DNA from: Gimesia sp.
GTDB taxonomy: Bacteria; Planctomycetota; Planctomycetia; Planctomycetales; Planctomycetaceae
Direction: 5' to 3'
DNA: 64,000 bases
Assembly (NCBI RefSeq): GCF_040219335.1
Contig: NZ_JAVJSQ010000005.1
Span: 439,501-503,500 of the forward strand
The position numbers were made by a program, and so were the translations under genes. Under the pieces are notes generated by a model. The model searched no databases. It saw only the letters and a list, made by a program, of their open reading frames with translations, and was not told where the DNA came from. Shown here piece after piece: positions 1 to 7,877 of the stretch; position 1 is the stretch's first letter; each line of letters begins with the position of its first letter.

Positions 1-369
1 TTCCAGAGCTACGGGATCAACACCTACCATTATCCGACGGATAAAGACGACATCGCTGTTCTGGTCAAACAGGATGACCTGAAAGGAAGCATCAACGACT
101 TGCGGCGGGCAATTGAAAAACAGCTCAAGCCCGATTTTATGGACGTGGTCTACAATCTGTCGGTCATCACACCGGTCGGCCTGGGGCTCAAACGCAACTC
201 CTATCCGCTGGTCGATGCGATCAACGCGCTGGGTGAGCACCATATCCCGATCGAAATGATCGATCAGAGTCCCTCACAGATCTGTTTCCATATCGGCGTC
301 AGTCAGGCCGTCGCCGACGATGCCTTGAACATTCTGTATCGGGTCCTGATTAACGACACCCGCGCCTGA
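1..369 (+). CDS. Aspartate kinase-like protein, C-terminal ACT region (5' end outside window)
   Basis: The reading frame is open from base 1, so the gene begins upstream of the window; 122 residues and the stop are visible. The visible part resembles the tandem ACT domains at the C-terminus of monofunctional aspartate kinases: a stretch with VITPVGLGLKRN, then YPLVDAINALGEHHIPIEMIDQ, then ICFHIGVSQAVADDALNILYRVL. In that family these correspond to the glycine-rich turn, the helix, the allosteric strand and the closing helix that bind lysine or threonine. If correct, the protein phosphorylates aspartate in the first step of lysine, threonine and methionine synthesis. The kinase domain is not in the window, so another ACT-domain protein is possible. 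The downstream gene is convergent and shows no functional link. Confidence 0.6.
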   Translation, partial: FQSYGINTYHYPTDKDDIAVLVKQDDLKGSINDLRRAIEKQLKPDFMDVVYNLSVITPVGLGLKRNSYPLVDAINALGEHHIPIEMIDQSPSQICFHIGVSQAVADDALNILYRVLINDTRA

Positions 370-417
370 GTCTGAGGCCGGTCTGCCTGCTTCAATATCC
401 CGGAGGGAACTGGCCCT

Positions 418-1152
418 TCAGGGCTTCCGCCACCATTCATTCAGCACCTGATCGTTAAACTCGTAGCGCACACGGCCTGCAAAGGCCCGCGCTTCGGGAC
501 TGCGATCGTTGTGGATCAGCAGAGCAATGAGAACAGCGGCGTGCTGATAGAAGGATCGATTAAAGTCGCTGTTATACCAGAAGCGGGACTGTTGATGGAG
601 ATGCCGAGGCAGATTCGTATGAGAGGGACGCTGGTGCAGGAAGTTCAGTGCCGACAAATGGATTTCCAGTGTGTGCTCGGGATCAATATATTTCCCGCAC
701 ACCTGATATTCACCCGCGCGAATTAATGACGATTCAGCATAGGGATAACATTTGAAAGCCAGATCCGGGTCTTGCTCGTCCAGTGTGAAAAACAGGGAGG
801 CCGTCTGTTGTACTTCGTCCAGTTTGCGATTGATTTTAGTAAACTCAGCAAACTCGTTAACGTCACCCTCTCCGTTCAGCAGTTTTGCTTTTGCCAGATC
901 ACGGAAATCCTTGAGCTTCTGCAGAGCAGGGGGATATTTTGCTCCCAGTTCGATCCATTTTCTCAATACGGATGATCGACGAATCTCAGGTAACGATTCA
1001 TTCTGATGAAACCAGACATGCTTGGCCAGTGCTGCCGCATAGCGACCCGCACGCCGGTCAGCCTGGGCTTCTCTGAGAACTTTCCGCGACGACCAATCGT
1101 CGGGAGGCTGCCAGTTCTCGAAATCATCTGCGGAAGTGTCGGTCATGCTCAC
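418..1152 (-). CDS. Conserved protein of unknown function, paralogue of the product at 3449-4228
   Basis: A 244-residue protein with no recognised domain. It is clearly paralogous to the product at 3449-4228: both share an ALAKHVWFH block near the N-terminus, YPPAL-KLK-RD in the middle, a KEY/GEYxxCGxY-PE motif, and a C-terminal AILVALL/VLIALL-NDR-EAR block. Unlike its paralogue it has no signal peptide, so it is probably cytoplasmic. The first ATG is followed two codons later by a second (MSMT), so the start is uncertain by two residues. The alternating helix-rich pattern could form a TPR-like or all-helical fold, but I cannot assign one. The next minus-strand gene upstream lies beyond a plus-strand gene, so this is probably a single-gene unit. 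Confidence 0.8.
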   Translation of the reverse strand: MSMTDTSADDFENWQPPDDWSSRKVLREAQADRRAGRYAAALAKHVWFHQNESLPEIRRSSVLRKWIELGAKYPPALQKLKDFRDLAKAKLLNGEGDVNEFAEFTKINRKLDEVQQTASLFFTLDEQDPDLAFKCYPYAESSLIRAGEYQVCGKYIDPEHTLEIHLSALNFLHQRPSHTNLPRHLHQQSRFWYNSDFNRSFYQHAAVLIALLIHNDRSPEARAFAGRVRYEFNDQVLNEWWRKP

Positions 1153-1451
1153 GTTCCTCGCAATACAGGTCAGGGTTCTACCTGGATCAGTTTACCATAA
1201 ATGGACTGAAAGTACTCCACCGGATATCCCCGAAGGCAATTCGGGATCCTCCAGGGCGACAGGAAATTGTCAGGGCAGACAGATAAATCAGCAAGACAAA
1301 TCAAACCCTTTAGAAGTAGAGAGGCCATATGTTGGCCTGCCTGATGAGTAATGAAACAGTTTTTCGTTACTGGAACTTTTGTTTATGTTACACTTACAGC
1401 CAAGCCATAGTGACCTTTCTCTGTCCACTTCGATAATTCAAGAGTCAGAAC
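1153..1451. other. Intergenic region between divergent genes
   Basis: About 300 bases without a convincing gene. It holds copy 1 of the 46-bp direct repeat and must contain the promoters of the divergent genes at 418-1152 and 1452-2240. No clear -35/-10 pair could be identified by eye. Confidence 0.6.
1166..1211. repeat. 46-bp perfect direct repeat, copy 1
   Basis: Identical over 46 bases to 2319-2364. Read on the minus strand it encodes the last residues and stop codon of the S24-like gene (FQSIYGKLIQVEP, stop). Immediately beyond base 1211 the similarity ends, so this is only the 3' tip of that gene, placed upstream of the paralogue at 418-1152. Confidence 0.9.
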
Positions 1452-2240
1452 ATGATCTTCTCACGAAATCTAATTCTTTTAACCTTCATGTTTGTATTAC
1501 TTGCAGCGCCTGCAATCGAGTCGAGTGAGCAGAAGGAGAATGCACAGAAGGACAAGCCCTTTAGTATCCCGGATAAAATTAAAAAGAAACAGGTTGGTAA
1601 GTGGGAAGCTTCGAAAGCCATGTTACTTCGGTCTGGTAAGCAGCCGGCGGTTGTTATCAATGCGAAAAGAACGAATTACGAATTAAGTGATGGTTCAGAA
1701 AAATTTACGACACCAGTGAAAGTATTCTCCGATTCAGAATCAGGGAGTGTCTGGGCGGGACGCGAACAGGTTGGATACCTGGAAACTGATAATAAAATTC
1801 TGGGTTTTCAGATCATCGAATATATGATTTTTTGGTCTGAAAGTAGCCTGAATCATGACCCGAAATCGACTTCACCTGATATTACCAATCGTTTCGAGAA
1901 AGATATCACGGGCGGCTCTTTTTACCTGGATATGGACGCAGCTAATGAAGGACAGACAAATCTGAAAGATGTGATCAAAAACCCAGAAATGTGTTCCAGG
2001 GGTTCTGGAGGTTCGACCCCCATTGTGACAGGATTTCAATGGGACAAAAATTTATTAAAGCTTAGGTTAATAGACCAGACAAAACAGTATGAAGCGACTG
2101 TATGGATTGACATGAAGTCCCGAAAGGCTAAGAAAGCCGAGGAGAAACGGACTAAGTATGGTGAAAAGATATTCCAGGAGCAAGTAGAGGCAGCAAGAGT
2201 GAGAGCGGACAAAATGGCAAAAGAGAAAAATAATCAATAA
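1452..2240 (+). CDS. Secreted or periplasmic protein of unknown function
   Basis: A 262-residue protein with a clear signal peptide (hydrophobic residues about 4-22, then a polar Lys/Glu-rich stretch). The middle part is mixed alpha/beta with no family I recognise; there is a GSGGSTPIV turn near residue 188. The C-terminus is a highly charged Lys/Glu helix (residues about 220-262) that could be a coiled coil. The base composition is visibly more AT-rich than the neighbours, with many AAA, AAT and TTA codons, which suggests acquisition from elsewhere. The gene is the only one between the two copies of the 46-bp direct repeat and is the sole plus-strand gene in a minus-strand neighbourhood. Start chosen because the signal peptide begins directly at this ATG. 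Confidence 0.8.
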   Translation: MIFSRNLILLTFMFVLLAAPAIESSEQKENAQKDKPFSIPDKIKKKQVGKWEASKAMLLRSGKQPAVVINAKRTNYELSDGSEKFTTPVKVFSDSESGSVWAGREQVGYLETDNKILGFQIIEYMIFWSESSLNHDPKSTSPDITNRFEKDITGGSFYLDMDAANEGQTNLKDVIKNPEMCSRGSGGSTPIVTGFQWDKNLLKLRLIDQTKQYEATVWIDMKSRKAKKAEEKRTKYGEKIFQEQVEAARVRADKMAKEKNNQ

Positions 2241-2318
2241 CAGAGTTCAGCATGCCTGTCGTTCACAAGCATCCCTGATTCGAAAATGATTAATGTGAGT
2301 TTCTGGTTCCGCACGTAG

Positions 2319-2364
2319 CAGGTCAGGGTTCTACCTGGATCAGTTTACCATAAATGGACTGAAA
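2319..2364. repeat. 46-bp perfect direct repeat, copy 2
   Basis: Same sequence and orientation as 1166-1211. This copy lies in place at the 3' end of the S24-like gene, whose stop codon is at 2323-2325, so it is probably the parental copy. Confidence 0.9.
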
Positions 2365-2625
2365 CGTAATCCAGCCGTTGATCCGGCCGATGTTATTGCC
2401 GATCTGGAAGCGTTTGCCCTGTATGGCTTTGATCAGATGCAGGTACTGACTGCCATTCACTTTACAGAGCACGATGTCTCCCTTCTGGAGCTCATCTTCC
2501 AGAACGGGGGCGACCGTGCAGAGTTGCCCGGATTCGATTTTCCCTTTCATGGAATTACCCCGTGGACGGAAAGAGACGGTCTCACCTGCCTGCAGTTGTT
2601 CAATGTAGTGTGTGGCCCAGCCGAT
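2323..2625 (-). CDS. S24/LexA-like domain protein with a probable ATC start codon
   Basis: The first ATG in frame (2550) would begin in the middle of a recognisable domain: the frame upstream encodes THYIEQLQAGETVSFRPRG followed by NSMKGKIESGQ, like the serine-containing GxSM-P-I-xG motif of S24/S26 (LexA, repressor, signal-peptidase) folds. Then come a KGDIVLCKV strand and LIKAIQ, where the lysine could be the general base. No ATG, GTG or TTG exists in this frame upstream of 2550, but an ATC codon at 2623-2625 is preceded at ideal distance by AAAGGAGAG. With that start the protein is 100 residues, which fits one S24-like domain without a DNA-binding domain. Its role is unknown. It appears to be the last gene of a minus-strand run from 4228. 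Confidence 0.65.
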   Translation of the reverse strand: MGWATHYIEQLQAGETVSFRPRGNSMKGKIESGQLCTVAPVLEDELQKGDIVLCKVNGSQYLHLIKAIQGKRFQIGNNIGRINGWITFQSIYGKLIQVEP

Positions 2626-2631
2626 GGGAGG

Positions 2632-2640
2632 CTCTCCTTT
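2632..2640 (-). promoter_or_regulatory. Strong ribosome binding site that supports an ATC start
   Basis: Minus strand AAAGGAGAG, six bases before ATC at 2625. It lies in the 35-base gap after the stop of the upstream gene (2661), as expected for an internal operon start. Confidence 0.6.
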
Positions 2641-2660
2641 ATTACAGCCTGGTCTGCAGG

Positions 2661-3050
2661 TCAGACACCGCTTACAGGTGGAACTGTGATTGATCTGCTT
2701 TTTCTGATACGTCCCCGGTCCGGTATCCCGAGATCATTAATCCATTGGACAATTTTAATGAGCTCTGGTTCGCTCAGACAATGAAAATCAAACTGCACCC
2801 GGATGTAGAGGTGGTCTCGCCACTGTGAGCGGAGATAGTGTATGCGTGCTGCAGGCTGACTTTCCAGCGTGATCAGCAGCAGGTCGGTCCCATTGTGTAC
2901 CCAGAAATCAAACTCGTCGCCGGTTTCAATCTGGTCCGGAATCTGATGCACCGGTTCGATTCTCAAGCGTCCCGCCTGAAATTCTCCCGCGCCATAAACG
3001 TGGCTGAATCTCCACCATTCTTTTTTTCGGATCCGCGCTCGCACGCTCAT
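2661..3050 (-). CDS. Small protein of unknown function
   Basis: A 129-residue protein without signal peptide or recognised domain. It is rich in aromatic and charged residues (KKEWWRFSHVYGAGEF near the start, DEFDFWVHNGTDLLLITLE in the middle), a pattern of beta-strands. It sits 36 bases after the stop of the gene at 3087-3437 and 35 bases before the ATC start of the S24-like gene, so the three are probably co-transcribed. The C-terminal 15 residues (from about RGRIRKSR) are basic and may be a disordered tail. Confidence 0.65.
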   Translation of the reverse strand: MSVRARIRKKEWWRFSHVYGAGEFQAGRLRIEPVHQIPDQIETGDEFDFWVHNGTDLLLITLESQPAARIHYLRSQWRDHLYIRVQFDFHCLSEPELIKIVQWINDLGIPDRGRIRKSRSITVPPVSGV

Positions 3051-3086
3051 CTGTTTCTCTGTGAATTATGTTGCATGTTGCCGGTT

Positions 3087-3437
3087 TCAAAAGACCGGTT
3101 GCACATTCTCTGCGATTTCAATGCCGCCATCAGAAATGATGGTAACGTCGGCCTCTGCGTCATAGATGACGTAGTGACCGTCGGCATTGAGTTTCACCTC
3201 CAGGTTTGCAGGAGACCATTCCACTGGACCACAGATATGGACCGGGCTGAATGTGAGTTGCAGATTCCCTATTACATCTGTCTTTTCCACTCGGATAGTG
3301 AGACTGCGGTGGCTGTCCGTGAGATTGTAAAGACGGGCACGACCGCCGTGCCAGCGATGCAGCAGGGTCGGAAAGTGCCGCAGTATAGGATGGGATCTGA
3401 GCGATTCATTGTCGTATTTCGTATCAGGAAGTGTCAT
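3087..3437 (-). CDS. Small protein of unknown function
   Basis: A 116-residue protein if it starts at the ATG at 3437 (MTLPDTKYD). An upstream start at 3461 would overlap the stop of the preceding gene at 3449; I prefer 3437, which leaves an 11-base gap. The sequence alternates short hydrophobic strands (RLYNLTD, LTIRVEK, LQLTFSP, LEVKLN, HYVIYD, VTIISDGG), suggesting a small all-beta domain. There is no signal peptide and no family I recognise. It is the second gene in the minus-strand run 4228 to 2323. Confidence 0.65.
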   Translation of the reverse strand: MTLPDTKYDNESLRSHPILRHFPTLLHRWHGGRARLYNLTDSHRSLTIRVEKTDVIGNLQLTFSPVHICGPVEWSPANLEVKLNADGHYVIYDAEADVTIISDGGIEIAENVQPVF

Positions 3438-3448
3438 GGATCCCGCTG

Positions 3449-4228
3449 CTAATACGGCCACGAAGGTGGCACTGTTCCGGCCAGGGCGGAATCGAGGGCT
3501 TTGTGGAAGTCGGCATTATCCCACTCTTTGCGGGCCTTTTCTGCGATGCTCCGCGCTTCTTCCCGACGGTCATTGACTACCAGCAGGGCGACCAGGATGG
3601 CGGTCTGGTTCGAGAAATGCTTATCGGAGAACTCCAGAATGCCAGGGCCGATCTGTGGGTTTTTAGCTAACTGCTGATTGGCTTCTCTTGTGCGAACCAG
3701 TAGCTGGTAAGATTTTTCCGGTTCCAGATACTCGCCACAGATTTTGTACTCTTTCGCTTTGAGCAGTGCCGGCTGAGCCAGCCTGTATGCAAGTTTTACC
3801 TTTTCGGGATGCTCTTTGTGGAGCAGTAAAAACGTATCGACCGTCATGTTGTTTTGATCGAGCGTGCGGTTCAGAGCTTCCAGTTCCTGGAATGAAGTCG
3901 CGACATCCTTTCCATCCAGCACCTGTTTTGTAGTCTGGTCACGTATCTCTTTCAGTTTTTCCAGTGCGGGGGGATAGACCTGAGTCAATTGATCCCAGTA
4001 AGCCAGAGCAAAAGAGAGCCGGACCCCTGTGAGCGCGGAATTATGTTTGAGTGCGTTCTCATGGAACCAGACGTGTTTGGCGAGAGCGGTCTGGTAGTCT
4101 TTCGCCTGCACATCACTGCGGATGCTTTGCAGAATCTCCTGCGGATTGGGATTCTGCGGTGGCTGCCAGTCCGCTGCGGGGACCGTTACGGGAATCAGGC
4201 ACATTAATACGAAAAGCATCAGTTTCAT
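3449..4228 (-). CDS. Secreted protein of unknown function, paralogue of the product at 418-1152
   Basis: A 259-residue protein starting with a signal peptide (MKLMLFVLMCLIPVTVPAA, cleavage probably after residue 19). The remainder matches the product of 418-1152 along its length: ALAKHVWFHENA, YPPALEKLKEIRDQ, KEYKICGEYLEPEKSY and TAILVALLVVNDRREEAR are shared landmarks. The pair therefore consists of one exported and one non-exported version of the same helical protein. The function is unknown. It is probably the first gene of a minus-strand operon with the genes at 3087-3437, 2661-3050 and 2323-2625. Confidence 0.8.
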   Translation of the reverse strand: MKLMLFVLMCLIPVTVPAADWQPPQNPNPQEILQSIRSDVQAKDYQTALAKHVWFHENALKHNSALTGVRLSFALAYWDQLTQVYPPALEKLKEIRDQTTKQVLDGKDVATSFQELEALNRTLDQNNMTVDTFLLLHKEHPEKVKLAYRLAQPALLKAKEYKICGEYLEPEKSYQLLVRTREANQQLAKNPQIGPGILEFSDKHFSNQTAILVALLVVNDRREEARSIAEKARKEWDNADFHKALDSALAGTVPPSWPY

Positions 4229-4330
4229 GGGACTAAACCTGTTTTAAAGAAAAGTGCGGAGTGCCTGCACGTTTTTGATTATACAGCTTATGATTGAAAT
4301 TGATACCGCTAACGCAAGTACATGCCCGTT

Positions 4331-5380
4331 TCACGGTGCGACGGTAAACTTCTGAATGCGGTGGTTATAGGCATCGACCACATACAGGTTACCCTGACTG
4401 TCGAACGCCATGCCGTGCGGGGCGTAGAATTCGCCTGCAGCGGTCCCCTGTTTTTCACCACAGCCGCGGAGATACTTTCCTGCTGACGAAAACTGCTGCA
4501 CGCGGCCGCTGACGGCGGAAATCCAGAGACGATCTTTCTGATCGATACAGACGGCGATCGGGCCGGTGAGACTTTTCACCGGCTGACCACCAAAGCCGCT
4601 GAAATAACCACCCAGCCCGCCCGGGGTGTCGGCGTCGGTCCCCCAGTGCTGGAGCAGCATTCCTTCCGCAGTAAACTGCTGGACGCGGCAGTTGGCTCCT
4701 TCGGTCGTCCAGAGGTTCCCTTCGGAATCGAAGGCCAGGAACTGTGGACCGCCGACCCGCGAGTTGGGCGTCGCCTTGCCTCCGAATTCGCCCGGCTGAC
4801 TGCCGTGCTTGCCCCACTCAAACAGGAACTGGCCCGTGGGATCAAAAACCTGTACCCGGTGGTTGGTCTGGTCGGCGACATAGATGCGACCATTGTCCGC
4901 CACCGCGATGCCTCCCGGGCAGTTAAATTCTCCTGGTCCTTTCCCCGGCTTCCCCCAACGGCGAATGAGCTTACCTTGAGGGGAATAGATCGAAATCCGA
5001 TCGCCGATTTTATGCTTGCTCGATCCCGAAGCCACGATGTGCGAGATCACCAGATTCCCCTGCTTGTCGAGCGCGAGCCCACCCGGATTGGGAAGTACGG
5101 GAAACTGTGCCAATAATTTGCCTGTTCGATCGAATTTCTGCACGCGGTCATTCAGGTGATCGGTCACATAAATTTCATCGTGAGCATTAATCACAATATC
5201 GATCGGAAAATGGAATTCGCCCGGCTGCTCTCCCTGCTGTCCCCAGGTTTTCAGAAACTGAATGGGAGCGGGTTCTGCGGCGTTGATAATCGGTGGATGT
5301 ATCAGAGCGTGCGCTGCCAGAAGACACAGGCAACAGAGCAGGCCATTTCTCAAAATCTGATTTTTCAATGAGCCAGGCAA
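4331..5380 (-). CDS. Secreted NHL-repeat beta-propeller protein
   Basis: A 349-residue protein with an N-terminal hydrophobic signal (residues about 13-35) followed by five or six NHL repeats. Each repeat has the pattern G-PGEF-xP-x-IAV-x-GxIYVxDxxNHRVQxFxxxG, for example QPGEFHFPIDIVINAHDEIY, GPGEFNCPGGIAVADNGRIY and the closing AAGEFYAPHGMAFDSQGNLY. NHL repeats form six-bladed beta-propellers that act as binding scaffolds, and planctomycetes carry many exported ones. No catalytic residues are evident. The gene is flanked by 102 bases on its downstream side and by a divergent gene at 5559, so it is likely a single transcription unit. Confidence 0.85.
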   Translation of the reverse strand: MPGSLKNQILRNGLLCCLCLLAAHALIHPPIINAAEPAPIQFLKTWGQQGEQPGEFHFPIDIVINAHDEIYVTDHLNDRVQKFDRTGKLLAQFPVLPNPGGLALDKQGNLVISHIVASGSSKHKIGDRISIYSPQGKLIRRWGKPGKGPGEFNCPGGIAVADNGRIYVADQTNHRVQVFDPTGQFLFEWGKHGSQPGEFGGKATPNSRVGGPQFLAFDSEGNLWTTEGANCRVQQFTAEGMLLQHWGTDADTPGGLGGYFSGFGGQPVKSLTGPIAVCIDQKDRLWISAVSGRVQQFSSAGKYLRGCGEKQGTAAGEFYAPHGMAFDSQGNLYVVDAYNHRIQKFTVAP

Positions 5381-5558
5381 TTCAAATACCTTTTAGATCG
5401 GGAAAGGGATGGGGCAACACTCGATCATAGTCGACTTGCTGATCCCAGGCAAAGAGATTCGGGGACCACTGAATATCCTGTAAATAATTCTGCAGCGCGG
5501 TGGCCTGCCTGTATAGAATAGAGACAGACCTGAATTTCCATGAAAATTAGCATCACCA

Positions 5559-6650
5559 ATGTCAATGCGCGAATTTGAATCACCGTCCGAACCCGAATTG
5601 TCCCGTCGCGGAGTGCTGGGGGCAGCACTTGGTAGCGCCCTGGCGTTCCTGCGCCACTGGTGGCGTGATACTCCGCTGCAGGCAGGTCTACCTGCGTCTC
5701 CAGAGCATGTCACTCCGCAGACTCAGGCAACCATTGAAGGCGGCTTGAAATGGCTCGCTGACCGGCAGGTGGCAGATGGTGGATTTGGCAGCCGGGGTTC
5801 GTATGCGCGGAACGTGGGAGTCTGCGCATTGGCGGGGACCGCATTTCTGGCACACCGCGGTATGACCGGCCCGTATCGTCGTGCGATTCAGGAATGCATT
5901 CGTTATCTGCTCGGCAGAGCACAGGAGAATGGTTTCATCGTGGAACAGGAGGTCCGCACGCATGCGACGCTGTATGGTCATGGATTTGCAACGATGTTCC
6001 TGGGACAGGTCTTTGGGGAATCGTTCAATCCGAACGTCCGCGGCAAATTGAAAGCGGCGACAGAGTTGATTCTGAATCGGCAGGACGGGCAGGGGGGCTG
6101 GAGTTATACTTCCGATCCGAAAGACGCGGATGTGTCGATCACCACCTGCCAGCTGCTGGCATTGTTCTCGGCCCGCCAGGCTGGTATCGGCGTGCCGCGG
6201 GAATCGATTGAGCGGAGTGTCGAATTTCTCAAGCGGGCGCAGAACGAGGACGGCGGATTCCGTTATCGGCTGGATGATCCCCCCGAATCGCTGTTTCCCC
6301 GCTCCGCAGCCGCGGTGGTGGCACTCACCTGTGCCGGGTTGGGAGAGGATCCCGCAGTACAGCGCGGACGGGAATACTTACAGCAGCCACATCCTCCGCT
6401 GGAGCTCTCCCCGGGACAACTGGCCGAGTACCATTTCTACGGGCGTTTCTACGCGACGCACGCCGCCTGGCAGGTAGGACAAAAGGAATGGGATCGCTGG
6501 TATCCCTCAGTCCGCGACGAGTTGCTCGCACAGCAGTCAACCAGCGGTGTCTGGCACGACGCCAACATCGGCGATGAATACGCGACCGCGATGTCGCTGA
6601 TCGTACTGCAGTTTCCCTATGGTAATGTGCCCCTGTTGGCGATGCGCTGA
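5559..6650 (+). CDS. Prenyltransferase/squalene-oxidase repeat protein (terpene-cyclase-like fold)
   Basis: A 363-residue protein with a Tat-like N-terminus (SRRGVLGAALGSALAF, residues about 15-30) and then alpha/alpha-barrel repeats. Each repeat has a QxxDGGFG/GGW signature: LADRQVADGGFGSRG, ILNRQDGQGGWSY and FLKRAQNEDGGFRYR. These are typical of the prenyltransferase / squalene-hopene cyclase superfamily. It contains DPKDADVSITTCQ, but the length is about half that of a true cyclase, and the canonical DxDD motif is not present. It may be a non-catalytic or substrate-unknown planctomycete relative. Expected location is outside the cytoplasmic membrane. Confidence 0.8.
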   Translation: MSMREFESPSEPELSRRGVLGAALGSALAFLRHWWRDTPLQAGLPASPEHVTPQTQATIEGGLKWLADRQVADGGFGSRGSYARNVGVCALAGTAFLAHRGMTGPYRRAIQECIRYLLGRAQENGFIVEQEVRTHATLYGHGFATMFLGQVFGESFNPNVRGKLKAATELILNRQDGQGGWSYTSDPKDADVSITTCQLLALFSARQAGIGVPRESIERSVEFLKRAQNEDGGFRYRLDDPPESLFPRSAAAVVALTCAGLGEDPAVQRGREYLQQPHPPLELSPGQLAEYHFYGRFYATHAAWQVGQKEWDRWYPSVRDELLAQQSTSGVWHDANIGDEYATAMSLIVLQFPYGNVPLLAMR

Positions 6651-6691
6651 ATGACAATATTTCGAGATCACAGTGCGAAAGGAAACCATCT

Positions 6692-7189
6692 TTAAAAGAG
6701 ATGGGCACGCAGATTGACGCTGTGCTCCGGAGCCTGGGTCAGAAACAGGTTATCGTGAAAGCGATCGACGAATCCCAGATTGACAGAATGGGATGCATAA
6801 TGCTGGCCCTGATCTGAAGAAAAGCGGCCATTGATTGAGAACGCTCCGGTCTGGTTCTGCTTCAGATTAAACAACGGGCGTGTGTAGGATCCCCGGTCAG
6901 GCGCACCATGCTCGGTCCAGCTGAAAGTAAACCAGACCTCCAGCTGATCCGCCTGCTGTTGAAACTGGAATGACCAGTACTGGGCCTCTGAGGTGGGGAT
7001 CAGCGTTGTCTGTTGCAATTGAAAGTCAGTTTGTTCTTCAGCGCTGACTTGATGCACGAATATCGAGGGCTGGGGACGCGGCTCAGCAGGTAAGAGCAGC
7101 CTGTGCGGAACGGCGTTCCTTTTCGCCGCGGCAGGCATCCCTCGCGATTTTTTCGTCCAGAGAGTCGTGATGTGTTGGATGATGATCAT
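6692..7189 (-). CDS. Protein of unknown function
   Basis: A 165-residue protein with no recognised domain. The first 55 residues are basic and low in predicted structure; the rest is beta-rich and glutamine-rich (FQLQQTTLIPTS, YWSFQFQQQADQLEVWFTFSW, HYASHSVNLGFVDRF). A later start at residue 18 is possible. It follows the gene at 7212-7799 by 22 bases and is probably translated from the same message. The last codons overlap a 6-bp hairpin (6686-6704) that lies between this gene and the convergent one ending at 6650. Confidence 0.55.
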   Translation of the reverse strand: MIIIQHITTLWTKKSRGMPAAAKRNAVPHRLLLPAEPRPQPSIFVHQVSAEEQTDFQLQQTTLIPTSEAQYWSFQFQQQADQLEVWFTFSWTEHGAPDRGSYTRPLFNLKQNQTGAFSINGRFSSDQGQHYASHSVNLGFVDRFHDNLFLTQAPEHSVNLRAHLF

Positions 7190-7211
7190 GGTCAGTCAGG
7201 CTGGGAAAAAA

Positions 7212-7799
7212 TCAATTGAGAGAATCGCCGTCTTCCGCTTCCTCCGTGAGCTCCGCATACGCTTCCTGGAACTCTTCGATCTCATTCCGCAACTGGTCAA
7301 AAATAGATTTGAGCTGTGCATTCTGTTCCAGTTCGGGTAGCAGGGGCTGCATGCAATACAGTTGTGCCTCGTAGCGGATCTGAGGGAAGTTGGTTTTGAT
7401 TTCTGCGAGAATTTCTTCGGTCCGGATGCCCTCTGCGGCAAAGCGGAGCAGGAGTTCGATCGCGTTTCCCTGCGTCCAGTCATATTCGCCCCAGGCGATT
7501 TCTCTAATGAAGGGAAGGGCGTCTGCACCCAGGTTATAGATCAATTCGAAAATCGCGAACTGACACGCACTTAACCAGCCACCCAGGCCATGCTGTTGTA
7601 CGTCGTAGGCATCAGACTGTGGCGGCGGATCATGAAACATTGTTCTGAGCTGATCTAGTTGAGCAACAGAGACTTGTTGTGACTCCTCGCGGGCCAGTTC
7701 ACGAAACCGGTCATCGATTCCCTGCGTGAGCAGATGCTCGGCCAGTCGGGAAATGATCGCGTTCAGTTCATTCGGTGTCATCGAGTGGTTCGAATTCAT
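7212..7799 (-). CDS. Helical, HEAT-like protein of unknown function
   Basis: A 195-residue soluble protein that is almost entirely helical. The centre (residues about 90-135: LGADALPFIREIAWGEYDW, NAIELLLRFAAEGI) resembles a HEAT-type repeat pair, and the C-terminus is an acidic helix rich in Glu (EEFQEAYAELTEEAEDGD). There is no signal peptide. Similar small HEAT-like proteins often serve as adaptor or immunity proteins, but nothing here proves that. It is the first gene of a two-gene unit with 6692-7189. Confidence 0.65.
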   Translation of the reverse strand: MNSNHSMTPNELNAIISRLAEHLLTQGIDDRFRELAREESQQVSVAQLDQLRTMFHDPPPQSDAYDVQQHGLGGWLSACQFAIFELIYNLGADALPFIREIAWGEYDWTQGNAIELLLRFAAEGIRTEEILAEIKTNFPQIRYEAQLYCMQPLLPELEQNAQLKSIFDQLRNEIEEFQEAYAELTEEAEDGDSLN

Positions 7800-7877
7800 G
7801 CTTGGCTTTTTAAAGAGAGCGGTAAGTAGATTTTTATTTCAGGACAGTGAATGGAGCCAGAAGGTTCCTGCCCACAG

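Noticed and set aside
6686-6704. CCATCT/AGATGG hairpin as terminator
   Set aside because: Only six pairs, no T-run, and it overlaps the last codons of the minus-strand gene.
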